A stretch of DNA of 64,000 bases from CS1-C013 sp964347265 (lineage in GTDB: Archaea > Aenigmatarchaeota > Aenigmatarchaeia > Aenigmatarchaeales > Aenigmatarchaeaceae), in assembly GCA_964347265.1 (NCBI GenBank), contig CAYFXV010000001.1:133674-197673 (forward strand), in the 5' to 3' direction. The position numbers and the translations under genes were made by a program. The notes under the pieces were generated by a model. It did no database searches. It was not told where the DNA came from and worked only from the letters and a program-made list of their open reading frames with translations. Positions 26,144 through 35,149 of this stretch are shown in pieces (the first letter of the stretch is position 1; the number at the start of each line of letters is the position of its first letter).

Positions 26144-28533
26144 AGAAATTTATATTTTTATCAGTGATTTTATTTTTAATTACAATTCCTTTAGCTTCAG
26201 CTATGCCTACAATTGAAAATTTTTCTGTCCAACCTCCATCTCTTTGGTTAGGAGAGGGTGCATTTATTTCTCTAAATTGTCTTGATGAAAATTATACAAT
26301 AGAACAGGTCTATGCTGATATAATAGGCCCTTCAATTACTCTTCCTACAATGTACTTCACAAAATCTGGTGAAAATTACAGCTTATCTGTTGATAAAGAG
26401 TACCTTGACAGAACTGGAAATTTTGATGTAACAATATCTTGTGAAAATAATAATAGTGAAATAAGTTATACTTCTACAAATTTCACGATCTCAGAACTTA
26501 CAGGTTATATCAATAAAATTAGTCCTAGTCCTGCTTACATTGGAGATACATTAGAAATAGATTTTATAGTCAAAAAAGATGATACAAAATTATCTTCTGG
26601 TGTTGTCTTCAATGTTACATTAAACGATGATCTAAAGAATTTGAAAGTTCTTCCAGCTTATGATATTAACAAAGGTTGGATACTAAAAATAAATTCTCCT
26701 ACCAAATCCAATCTTTATGATTTAGAAGTAACAGCATTTTATGACAGAACAAGTGTAACAGATTATGATACGATTGATGTTAGAAACAAAATTGAATTTG
26801 AAATCGTTTCTATAGATAGAAATTGGATTAAAACTAATGACAATATAACTGTTAGAGTAAAAGCCTTAGAAAGGGGTAGTGTCATTGAGTTAAATAAAAA
26901 TAATGTTGACATTAACATAGGTTCTACTACTGCTGAAATAACTAGCGTATCTAGAGAAGGTGATTTATTTAATGTAAAAATTATTGCACCAAGTCTTTCT
27001 TCTGGAAGATATAATTTAGAAGCTTATCTCAACTATGAAAGTTCTTCTTATTCAGATAGTGAACCAATAGATTATATTGTAACAGTTGAGGGAGTTTTTG
27101 TTGATGAAAAAAACAAAGCAATGAATGTTAAGATAATTTTTATTCAGGACGATATTACAAAATTAAGCATAACAACAGATGCTTACGGTCACTATTCTGG
27201 TTCGTTGCCTCCTGATATTTATGATGTTAAAATTATTTTCCCGAGATCTGAAGTTATTTTGTATGATGTCTCAGTTAGTAGTTTTGATGATCCTATAAAA
27301 CATTTTTACTCAACTGGTTTTAGTGTTTCTGGAATAAGAAATGCTGGTTTATATAGTTTTGAAATAGATTTATCTTACTTTGATGCTGATATAGAAATGA
27401 AATATGAGGAAAGGAATGTTATAAGCGAAAATAATTTGAGGGTTTTCAGATGTTCAAGTTGGAGTTCTGGAAGAGGAACATGTAATGGTGAGTGGGAAGA
27501 AGTAGTTGGTGAAATTGATGTTATAAGAAACAAAGTAAAAATAACTTCTTCCACACTTTCAGCTTTTGTTATAGGTGAAATAAAGGCTTTAAGTGCAGAT
27601 TTCAGCTTAGATAAAGAAAGATATTATCTTAACGATGATATCACAATAACAGGAATATTAAAAGATGAAGACAGAGGTAGTGTTAGTAATGCTACCATAG
27701 ATGTAAATATTAAAAATACAGGTATAAATTCTAAAACTACTACAGATGAAAATGGTGTATTTTCTGTAGAAATTCCAGCACCTGAAATTGAAGGAGAATA
27801 TGGTTTAGTTTTAAAGGCAAAAAAGCATCCTTATAAAGAATTTAGTGCTGAAAAGTATTTTGAAATTATTAAAAGCAGATCAGTCTACATAGATTTTCCA
27901 GACACGATAAAAATAGCTAGAGGGAATAATCTTACTCAAGAATTTAGTTTAACAAATAATGGACAAGCAGATCTTTCTGATTTAAAAATTTCTTTAGAGG
28001 GCATACCTGAAAATTATTATAGTATCACTTCAGATAGTACAGATTTGAAAATTGAAGAAAAGAAAACTTTTTATATAGATTTCTTTATTCCTGTTTATGC
28101 TGATACTGGAATCTCCAGTACTACCTTAAAAATTGAAGATAGTAATGTATCCGAAGAAAAAATTTTCGGATTAAATATATTTGAAAAAATCGAAGAAAAT
28201 GAAACTACAGCTGCTCCCACAGGTCTTGTTACAGGTTTTGTTTTCCCAGAAATTAGTTATTTAGAGGTACTCTATATTGTATTGTTTGCAGTAGCTTGTT
28301 TTTCTGTAACAATTATTTTAAAGAAAAGAAAAGTCAGAAAAGGAAGCAGAGGTAATATTAAAAATTTTTTATTTGATATTAAAAACTTTATTGAAAAAGA
28401 AGAACCTCAAACTCAAAAAATTAAAGTTCAGAAAAAATCTAAAAAAAATAATTATGATAAGATAATTGCAACAGAATTTCCTAATTTTCTTAAATTATCT
28501 GAAAATTTGAAAAAAATAAAAGGTGGTGAATAA
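26140..28533 (+). CDS. Single-pass surface protein with multiple Ig-like domains and cytoplasmic tail
   Basis: This 797-aa protein has a signal peptide (about 1-21, ending ASA). Several Ig/CARDB-like domains follow, one of them a carboxypeptidase-regulatory-like repeat (ITTDAYGHYSGSLPPDIYDV, about 347-366). A late NEW3-like domain precedes a membrane span near 707-728 and a 69-residue basic cytoplasmic tail. Sequons are less frequent than in the giants. It lies between an HTH regulator (4-nt overlap) and a MinD-like ATPase (1-nt overlap). That arrangement suggests the tail could be a partner of the ATPase, which is inference. Confidence 0.8.
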   Translation: MKKFIFLSVILFLITIPLASAMPTIENFSVQPPSLWLGEGAFISLNCLDENYTIEQVYADIIGPSITLPTMYFTKSGENYSLSVDKEYLDRTGNFDVTISCENNNSEISYTSTNFTISELTGYINKISPSPAYIGDTLEIDFIVKKDDTKLSSGVVFNVTLNDDLKNLKVLPAYDINKGWILKINSPTKSNLYDLEVTAFYDRTSVTDYDTIDVRNKIEFEIVSIDRNWIKTNDNITVRVKALERGSVIELNKNNVDINIGSTTAEITSVSREGDLFNVKIIAPSLSSGRYNLEAYLNYESSSYSDSEPIDYIVTVEGVFVDEKNKAMNVKIIFIQDDITKLSITTDAYGHYSGSLPPDIYDVKIIFPRSEVILYDVSVSSFDDPIKHFYSTGFSVSGIRNAGLYSFEIDLSYFDADIEMKYEERNVISENNLRVFRCSSWSSGRGTCNGEWEEVVGEIDVIRNKVKITSSTLSAFVIGEIKALSADFSLDKERYYLNDDITITGILKDEDRGSVSNATIDVNIKNTGINSKTTTDENGVFSVEIPAPEIEGEYGLVLKAKKHPYKEFSAEKYFEIIKSRSVYIDFPDTIKIARGNNLTQEFSLTNNGQADLSDLKISLEGIPENYYSITSDSTDLKIEEKKTFYIDFFIPVYADTGISSTTLKIEDSNVSEEKIFGLNIFEKIEENETTAAPTGLVTGFVFPEISYLEVLYIVLFAVACFSVTIILKKRKVRKGSRGNIKNFLFDIKNFIEKEEPQTQKIKVQKKSKKNNYDKIIATEFPNFLKLSENLKKIKGGE

Positions 28534-29309
28534 TGGTAAGGATAATTGCTGTATGTTCTGGTAAAGGTGGTGTTGGAAAAACTATTGTGGCTTCCAATTT
28601 AGGAGTAGCCCTTCAGAAATTTTATAAAAAAGCTGCAGTTATTGACTTTAATTTTACAACATCACATTTAAGTCTATATTTTGGTATACATTCTCATCCA
28701 ATAACTTTAAACCACGTCTTAAGAAATGAAGCAAGATTAGAAGATGCTATTTATAATCATCATTCAGGTTTAAAAATTGTTCCTGGATCTTTAAAACTCA
28801 GAGATATTATTGATGTTGATGTTAATAATTTAAGAAATACATTAAAACAAGCATTTTCTAGCTTTGACGTTGTTTTTCTTGATTCTGCACCAGGATTAGG
28901 TAAAGAAGCTTTAATAGCTTTGCAAGCAAGTGATGAGGTTTTATACATTGCAAACCCTCACCTACCTTCTTTAATTGATATAACAAAGTGTAATCAAGTA
29001 ATTAATAAACTGGAAAACAAACCAATTCCAATAGGTATAATTGTTAACAGGGTTAAAAACAAAGGTTATGAAATTAAAAACGATGAAATAAGACAATTTA
29101 CAGAACTACCAATTATTGGAGTTATTCCTGAAGATGAAAATATATTATCAGGTTTCAATAGAAGAGATTTGGTAATGCTTTCTAAAAAAAGATCTTCATC
29201 TAAAAAAGAGTTTTTTAAAATTGCTGCAAAACTTGTTGGAATGAAATATGAATACAGTTTTTGGGATAGAATCAAGAGTATTTTCGGAAAAGAAAAAGAA
29301 TTTTTTTAA
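28533..29309 (+). CDS. MinD/ParA-family ATPase, paralogue 1
   Basis: This 258-aa protein carries the deviant Walker A KGGVGKT (11-17), a switch II DSAPG and a C-terminal amphipathic helix (FWDRIKSIFGKEKEFF) of the type that tethers MinD proteins to membranes. The switch I segment reads DFNFTTSHL, with Asn where MinD usually has the second Asp of DxD. Its start overlaps the stop of the upstream surface-protein gene by one base. MinD-type ATPases position other machines at the membrane in an ATP-dependent way. Here the likely client is the surface protein encoded with it, not cell division, but this is inferred from context only. Confidence 0.9.
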   Translation: MVRIIAVCSGKGGVGKTIVASNLGVALQKFYKKAAVIDFNFTTSHLSLYFGIHSHPITLNHVLRNEARLEDAIYNHHSGLKIVPGSLKLRDIIDVDVNNLRNTLKQAFSSFDVVFLDSAPGLGKEALIALQASDEVLYIANPHLPSLIDITKCNQVINKLENKPIPIGIIVNRVKNKGYEIKNDEIRQFTELPIIGVIPEDENILSGFNRRDLVMLSKKRSSSKKEFFKIAAKLVGMKYEYSFWDRIKSIFGKEKEFF

Positions 29310-29322
29310 CAGAATTCATTAT

Positions 29323-29336
29323 CACGATAAATCGTG
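29323..29336. promoter_or_regulatory. Short inverted repeat before large surface-protein gene
   Basis: CACGAT-AA-ATCGTG is a perfect 6-bp inverted repeat ending 6 nt before the ATG of the 1,754-aa protein. A GTG that could also serve as start lies inside it. It could be an operator or an mRNA structure that controls translation; nothing in the sequence decides between these. Confidence 0.35.
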
Positions 29337-29342
29337 GAATAT

Positions 29343-32300
29343 ATGGCTAAATCATTAACAAAAATGAGTTTAACTTTATTTTCTTTATTCTTACTAATAA
29401 TAGGTTTATATATAACACAGATAGTTTTAGCTGACCCAGATGAAACAACAATCACATTAACAACTGCTGCTTCAAATACTTATAATGGTGGTGATGCAAA
29501 CGGTGGATTGACAGGAGATATTAATTGTGAATATACGATTGATACAATAACTGCACCAACAGGAACTATAGATCAAATAAATTGTTCAGTTTATATAAAC
29601 TCTTTTAATAACAAAAAAACTCCAAACAATACTATAAAATGTTTGGAATGTTCAGATGTTTCTTGCACTGGTTATAATCAGATTGGAACAACACAAACCC
29701 CTGCTGAAACGGGATGGATAAATTTTCCAAATGAAGTTCCTTCATATTGTGATACTTCTGGGGAGACATGTTATTTTGCTGTTGAAGTATGTGAATTAGG
29801 TCATGCACTTGACGATATTGCATTATCTGATGCTTGGGCTGGTTTTAATTTTACCCCACCAGATGACAGCACTCCACCCAATTGGTTTGACAATACTACT
29901 TCTGTTGTTAATGGGTCGCAGTACTCGCCTGGAAAAAATTATCAATTTAATGTAACTTGGAATGATAGTCAAACTGATGTTAATACTGTTTTAATAGAAC
30001 ATAATTTTACTGGAGGTGCTGTTCCTCACAATGATAGTGTGAGTAATGAAAGTGATATTTATTATTTTTACCTTAGTGATTTGCCAGCTGGAACTTACGC
30101 ATGGAGAGAACATGCAAATAACACGGATGATTATTGGAATGTTACTAATGATGGAGTTTATTGGGAATATGTTGTAGATCAGAATCAAAGTAATTCTGTT
30201 GATATGTATATCAATAATGGAACTGTATACAAGAATGAGAATGTTACAATAGATTACAGTACACAGACAAATACTAATGGAACCGCTGTTTACAGTAATA
30301 GTGGAACTGTGAATTTGTATAGAAATGAAAGTCCTGTTAGTAATCCTGACATTGTCACTCTAGGCGCTAGTACATATGTATATAAGGCAAATATAACGGG
30401 GAACAATAATTACACTGATAATTCAACTGGTGCGACCTATTATTTGTTTGTTAAAAAGGCTGACCCAACAGCAAATTTGAAATTAGCTTTAAATGGAACT
30501 GAGAGTGACTGGACCTATACATATCCTGAGACTGTTAATGCAACTGGTTGGTGTGATTTAACTGATAATCAAGATCTGAGTTTCACTTTGTATAGGAATT
30601 ATGTTTCTACTGGACAGACAGGAGATCCATCAACAGAAGAGATATTACTTGGTAATGCGACTTATGTTTATGAATATAATACAACAGGTGGAAGTAACTA
30701 TAGTTCAGGAACTATTACTAGAACAGCTTATGTTAACAAAGGAACAGTTTCACCTAGTTTGTCAATAAATACAACCTGGACAGAGATGTATCCAACAGCA
30801 ACGAGTGTTAGCTGTTCAGTCACTTCTGTGAATAATGAGGTTAATTGTAATTTGTATAGGAATGATACTGGTTCTGTTGTTAGTCCGGATGAAGTATTAC
30901 TTGGAGTAGGAGGTTATAATTATTCAACTAACACATCTGAGACAGCTAACTATTCAGCAAATACTACGGGAACATTTAATGTTTTAGGAATTAATCTAGG
31001 TACTCCGAATGTTAAGACATTTATAGATACTTTACCTTTAAATAAAACTATTAATTATTCTACCAGCGTAACCATAGAAGGAAATTCTACTACCACAACA
31101 ACTCCACCAACTTTTGATTTATTTGTATTTAATGTAACACCATCTTCACCAGCTGTTAGTTTGTCGAACACTTCGAATAATCCTGCGACCTTAATATTAA
31201 CACTGGGAAATGGAACTTATCAAATAATTTACAATACCTCTGGGAATGCTAACTGGTCTTCTACTCAGAATAACACCTTATATTTAATGGTTAATAAAGG
31301 TAGTGCTAATTTGGTTTTAAGCTCTAATGTGACATGGAGTACGATTTACCCGAATGCTAGCAATGTTACTGGTTCTGGATGTCCAACAAATGGCGCATCA
31401 GATTTTACATGTAATTTATATAGAAATACTTCAGTTACGAATCCTGTCGGTTCTGGTGAACCCATGACAAATGAAACTATTTTACTTGGAGCAGGTAGTC
31501 ATGAATATGTATGGAATATGAGTATTAGTAATCCTGCTAACTGGACTTTTAATACAACTAATGATATTTTAGTTATATCTCCAAATAGTTCTACTCAAAA
31601 TTATATGAATCTAACTTTAGGAACTGGAGCAACTGGAACAGAAGATAATAAAACATATAGTTATCCTACAACTACTAATGCAACTGGATGGTTTGACGCT
31701 AATGCATTCGTAGGTTCTGCTCCTACATTTAATTTATACAGAAATGATACACCAATCGTAGATGGTAATCCTGTTAGCAATGTTATAGAACTTGGGGCTG
31801 ATTATTATCAATATGTTTATAACACATCTGGTAATACTAACTATTCATCGGCATCAAAAACATTTTTCTTGAACATAACTAAGGCTGACCCAACAGCAAA
31901 TTTGAAATTAGCTTTAAATGGAACTGAGAGTGACTGGACCTATACATATCCTGAGACTGTTAATGCAACTGGTTGGTGTGATTTAACTGATAATCAAGAT
32001 CTGAGTTTCACTTTGTATAGGAATTATGTTTCTACTGGACAGACAGGAGATCCATCAACAGAAGAGATATTACTTGGTAATGCGACTTATGTTTATGAAT
32101 ATAATACAACAGGTGGAAGTAACTATAGTTCAGGAACTATTACTAGAACAGCTTATGTTAACAAAGGAACAGTTTCACCTAGTTTGTCAATAAATACAAC
32201 CTGGACAGAGATGTATCCAACAGCAACGAGTGTTAGCTGTTCAGTCACTTCTGTGAATAATGAGGTTAATTGTAATTTGTATAGGAATGATACTGGTTCT

Positions 32301-34607
32301 GTTGTTAGTCCGGATGAAGTATTATTAGGTGCTGGATATTATAACTATACTACAAATACATCACAAACTGCTAATTATTCTGCTAATACTACGGGAGAGG
32401 GTCAAATATTAACCATACAAGCAAATACATCATCTAGTATTGATTTGTTCTTGAATAATTCACAAGCTAATTTTGATATGGATGCTCATACCGCCTTGAA
32501 TACAACAGCAGTTCTTGTTATTCCTCCTTCTAGTAATATAGAAATATGGACAAATTATTCTGATGGAGGATGGAATCTTTGGGATTCATGTTCAGATTGT
32601 CCTTCACTGGAGAATGTAACTGTCTTAACACAATCTGGTATTTGGAATTTCACTGCTAATCTTACAAATGCTAATTATACTTCTGCTTATGAGAGTTGGT
32701 ATGCTAATATGACAGGAGATACAACTTCACCACAATGGAGTCAACAAGGATCCAACGCCACATTAATTGGAGTTGGAGAACCAATCAAACTCTATGCAAA
32801 TTGGTCTGATAATATTGATTTAGACTATGCTTGGCTTTCTACAAATGAAAGTGGTGAATGGAAAAATAAATCTGGGGTTTATAATTCGCCTATAGATATA
32901 AACCTAAGTGTAGGTGAAACATGGTCAAACTTCACTTGGCAAAATACTTCTACTCCAGCAGGAACAGCTGTTAGTTGGAGAATCTATGCTAATGATTCTA
33001 ATAGCAATGAGAATGTTACAAACATTCAAACTTTCACCTTAAATGTTACTGAACTTTGGAATTTTTCAACTAATGGTTCAATATTTTCATCTGCAGCAAT
33101 AGCAGATATAAATGATGATACATTCATAGATGTGATAATAGGTTCTGATGATTTCAATGTTTATGCACTGAATGGTACTAATGGTAGTAAATTATGGAAT
33201 TATTCAACTGAAGGTGCAGTTGCATCATCTCCTTCTTTGGCTAATGTTACTGGCGGTGATGATTTAGAAGTTATAGTTGGGTCCTTTGATGATAGTGTTT
33301 ATGTATTAAATGGAACTAATGGGAGTAAGATATGGAACGTTTCGCTTGGAGGGGATGTTTGGTCATCTGCGGCAATTGAAGACATAGATAATGATAATTA
33401 TTTAGATATAGTTATAGGCTCTGATAATTGGACTGTCTATGCTTTTAATGGAACAGGAGATTTAATCTGGAGTTTTTCAGCTGAAGATTCTATATGGTCT
33501 TCTCCAGTAATCGCAAATATAACTCAAGATGAGTTTATAGAAGTAATTTTTACATCTTATGATTATAATGTCTATGCCCTTAATGGGAGCAATGGAAGTA
33601 AATTATGGAACTATTCAGTTTTGGATATGATTGAATCGTCTCCAGCAGTTGGTGATATTAATAATGATAATTTATTAGAAGTTGTTTTTGGGTCTTATGA
33701 TAACAGAACATATGCTATTAATGGAACCAATGGAGAAGAGCTTTGGAATTTCTCAACTAACGAATGGATAATATCTTCTCCTGTAATAGCTAATATCACA
33801 GGAGGTAATTCATTAAAAATTGTTGTTGGGTCTGATGATGGTACTGTTTATGCTCTGAATGGAGATGGTACATCTTTTTGGAATTTTACTGTACCTACTG
33901 GAGGAAGAATTGAATCTTCACCAGCTATTGCTGATATGAATGATGATGGAATTAATGATGTTATTGTAGCTTCTACTGATAATAGAGTATATGCTTTAAA
34001 TGGCTCTACTGGCACACAAATATGGAGCTATAATACACGTGGCTATCTCTTTTCATCTCCATCTGTTGAAGACATAAATGGTGATGGACGTTTAGACATT
34101 GTAATTGGTTCATTTAATGAAAAGATTTATTCTCTTGATCCTCCAAGTGGTTGGAATATGTTTGGTGGTAATCAAAAACGCACAAGAGTTGTGGATAGGT
34201 CTCCACCAATTAACTTAAAATATGGAGTATATCTAATCAATGGTTCTGCAATAATTTATTCCTATTGGAGAGATTTGTATAGTAACTTGGCTTTTGGAAT
34301 AATAGAAGAAAACTCAAATGGAATGTTTACTGATCACAATATTAATATTTTTGGAACAACTAGTTGGATTAATTATACTATTGACAATTGTTTAAGTTCT
34401 CCTGAAAAAAACATGCGTAATTGTATAAAACAATGTACAGAAACGTGGAAAACATGTGAAGAAACAAAAGATGAATGTCATGAAGAGATGAAACACTGTA
34501 AAAACAATTGTAGAAATTCTGAAAAAATAGTCGAATATAAAATTCATGCTTTTGACACATTCAACAATGAAGGTATCGTAGAAGATGTGTTTATATGTGG
34601 TGGATGA
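29343..34607 (+). CDS. Large secreted glycoprotein with Ig-like repeats, PQQ/FG-GAP beta-propeller and Cys-rich helical insert
   Basis: From the ATG at 29343 the protein has 1,754 residues; a GTG 9 nt upstream is the alternative. A hydrophobic signal helix (about 10-28) precedes sequon-rich Ig-like repeats, including two copies of 148 residues that are identical in DNA. A beta-propeller (about 1238-1600) is built from repeats of the form SSPAIADINDD...VYALNGTNGSKLWNYS, which mix PQQ-like and FG-GAP-like features. The C-terminal beta domain is interrupted by a helical segment with six regularly spaced Cys (1694-1723). No C-terminal membrane span is visible, so anchoring must be by the N-terminal helix or by partners. 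Ligand binding or adhesion is the likely role. Confidence 0.8.
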   Translation: MAKSLTKMSLTLFSLFLLIIGLYITQIVLADPDETTITLTTAASNTYNGGDANGGLTGDINCEYTIDTITAPTGTIDQINCSVYINSFNNKKTPNNTIKCLECSDVSCTGYNQIGTTQTPAETGWINFPNEVPSYCDTSGETCYFAVEVCELGHALDDIALSDAWAGFNFTPPDDSTPPNWFDNTTSVVNGSQYSPGKNYQFNVTWNDSQTDVNTVLIEHNFTGGAVPHNDSVSNESDIYYFYLSDLPAGTYAWREHANNTDDYWNVTNDGVYWEYVVDQNQSNSVDMYINNGTVYKNENVTIDYSTQTNTNGTAVYSNSGTVNLYRNESPVSNPDIVTLGASTYVYKANITGNNNYTDNSTGATYYLFVKKADPTANLKLALNGTESDWTYTYPETVNATGWCDLTDNQDLSFTLYRNYVSTGQTGDPSTEEILLGNATYVYEYNTTGGSNYSSGTITRTAYVNKGTVSPSLSINTTWTEMYPTATSVSCSVTSVNNEVNCNLYRNDTGSVVSPDEVLLGVGGYNYSTNTSETANYSANTTGTFNVLGINLGTPNVKTFIDTLPLNKTINYSTSVTIEGNSTTTTTPPTFDLFVFNVTPSSPAVSLSNTSNNPATLILTLGNGTYQIIYNTSGNANWSSTQNNTLYLMVNKGSANLVLSSNVTWSTIYPNASNVTGSGCPTNGASDFTCNLYRNTSVTNPVGSGEPMTNETILLGAGSHEYVWNMSISNPANWTFNTTNDILVISPNSSTQNYMNLTLGTGATGTEDNKTYSYPTTTNATGWFDANAFVGSAPTFNLYRNDTPIVDGNPVSNVIELGADYYQYVYNTSGNTNYSSASKTFFLNITKADPTANLKLALNGTESDWTYTYPETVNATGWCDLTDNQDLSFTLYRNYVSTGQTGDPSTEEILLGNATYVYEYNTTGGSNYSSGTITRTAYVNKGTVSPSLSINTTWTEMYPTATSVSCSVTSVNNEVNCNLYRNDTGSVVSPDEVLLGAGYYNYTTNTSQTANYSANTTGEGQILTIQANTSSSIDLFLNNSQANFDMDAHTALNTTAVLVIPPSSNIEIWTNYSDGGWNLWDSCSDCPSLENVTVLTQSGIWNFTANLTNANYTSAYESWYANMTGDTTSPQWSQQGSNATLIGVGEPIKLYANWSDNIDLDYAWLSTNESGEWKNKSGVYNSPIDINLSVGETWSNFTWQNTSTPAGTAVSWRIYANDSNSNENVTNIQTFTLNVTELWNFSTNGSIFSSAAIADINDDTFIDVIIGSDDFNVYALNGTNGSKLWNYSTEGAVASSPSLANVTGGDDLEVIVGSFDDSVYVLNGTNGSKIWNVSLGGDVWSSAAIEDIDNDNYLDIVIGSDNWTVYAFNGTGDLIWSFSAEDSIWSSPVIANITQDEFIEVIFTSYDYNVYALNGSNGSKLWNYSVLDMIESSPAVGDINNDNLLEVVFGSYDNRTYAINGTNGEELWNFSTNEWIISSPVIANITGGNSLKIVVGSDDGTVYALNGDGTSFWNFTVPTGGRIESSPAIADMNDDGINDVIVASTDNRVYALNGSTGTQIWSYNTRGYLFSSPSVEDINGDGRLDIVIGSFNEKIYSLDPPSGWNMFGGNQKRTRVVDRSPPINLKYGVYLINGSAIIYSYWRDLYSNLAFGIIEENSNGMFTDHNINIFGTTSWINYTIDNCLSSPEKNMRNCIKQCTETWKTCEETKDECHEEMKHCKNNCRNSEKIVEYKIHAFDTFNNEGIVEDVFICGG
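30456..30899 (+). repeat. 444-bp in-gene repeat, copy 1
   Basis: Identical to 31881-32324 (offset 1,425 nt); it encodes 148 residues of two Ig-like modules in the 1,754-aa protein. Confidence 0.92.
31881..32324 (+). repeat. 444-bp in-gene repeat, copy 2
   Basis: Partner of 30456-30899. Sequences on both sides differ between the copies. Confidence 0.92.
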
Positions 34608-34608
34608 G

Positions 34609-35139
34609 ATGAATAAAAATAAATTAATGTTATTGTTCGTATTGTCAGTATGCTTTATTGTTTTAATGTTTTTTGTAATGCCCGCATCATCTAATGTAAT
34701 ACATTTAACACCTATTGAAGCAAAAGATTCTGATGGCAATCCATCATCTGATATAATCCAAAGAATAATTTTAGAAAATGATTTTGAAGATGTTATTTTA
34801 AAGGTAAGACCGTTTGGCTACATTACAGTAAAAGAATGGGATAATGGAATGTCTGACATATCAAAGATAGAAAAAGCTATCATAAATGTTAAGTGGAAAA
34901 CTGATGTGAATAAAGGAGCTGGTAATATCTACATAGGATATTCAACAGATGAAGGTAAATCTTTTGTGGAAAAAGGGCCTTTCAATGAAAGTGAGATTAT
35001 ACAAAATAGCGTGATTGAACTCCCAAAACCTTTTACATATGATTTAAAGAAAGTTCAGGTTAGATGGAGAGGAGAAGATCTTGATTACAGATTAGCTGCT
35101 AGGGGATATGTTAATTTCACAATGGATGTTTATGTTTGA
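34609..35139 (+). CDS. Small anchored protein with a single copy of a shared beta domain
   Basis: I use the ATG at 34609 (176 aa), one base after the preceding stop and preceded by GGTGGA; an in-frame ATG lies 24 nt earlier. An N-terminal hydrophobic helix is followed by one domain. Segments such as KGAGNIYIGYSTDEGKSF and VRWRGEDLDYRLAARGYVNF match the repeated domain in the next protein (KGAGNIYVGYYNSTDW, VRFRGEDLDQRNPAYAYVDY). It is therefore a one-domain relative of its neighbour. The fold is probably a carbohydrate-binding-like beta sandwich, a guess from sequence style. Confidence 0.72.
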   Translation: MNKNKLMLLFVLSVCFIVLMFFVMPASSNVIHLTPIEAKDSDGNPSSDIIQRIILENDFEDVILKVRPFGYITVKEWDNGMSDISKIEKAIINVKWKTDVNKGAGNIYIGYSTDEGKSFVEKGPFNESEIIQNSVIELPKPFTYDLKKVQVRWRGEDLDYRLAARGYVNFTMDVYV

Positions 35140-35149
35140 GGATGAAAAT

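Noticed and set aside
29343..34607. A quinone-dependent alcohol dehydrogenase, because of PQQ-like repeats
   Set aside because: The propeller repeats lack visible catalytic and PQQ/Ca ligands and occur in a long adhesin-type protein; binding is more likely than catalysis.
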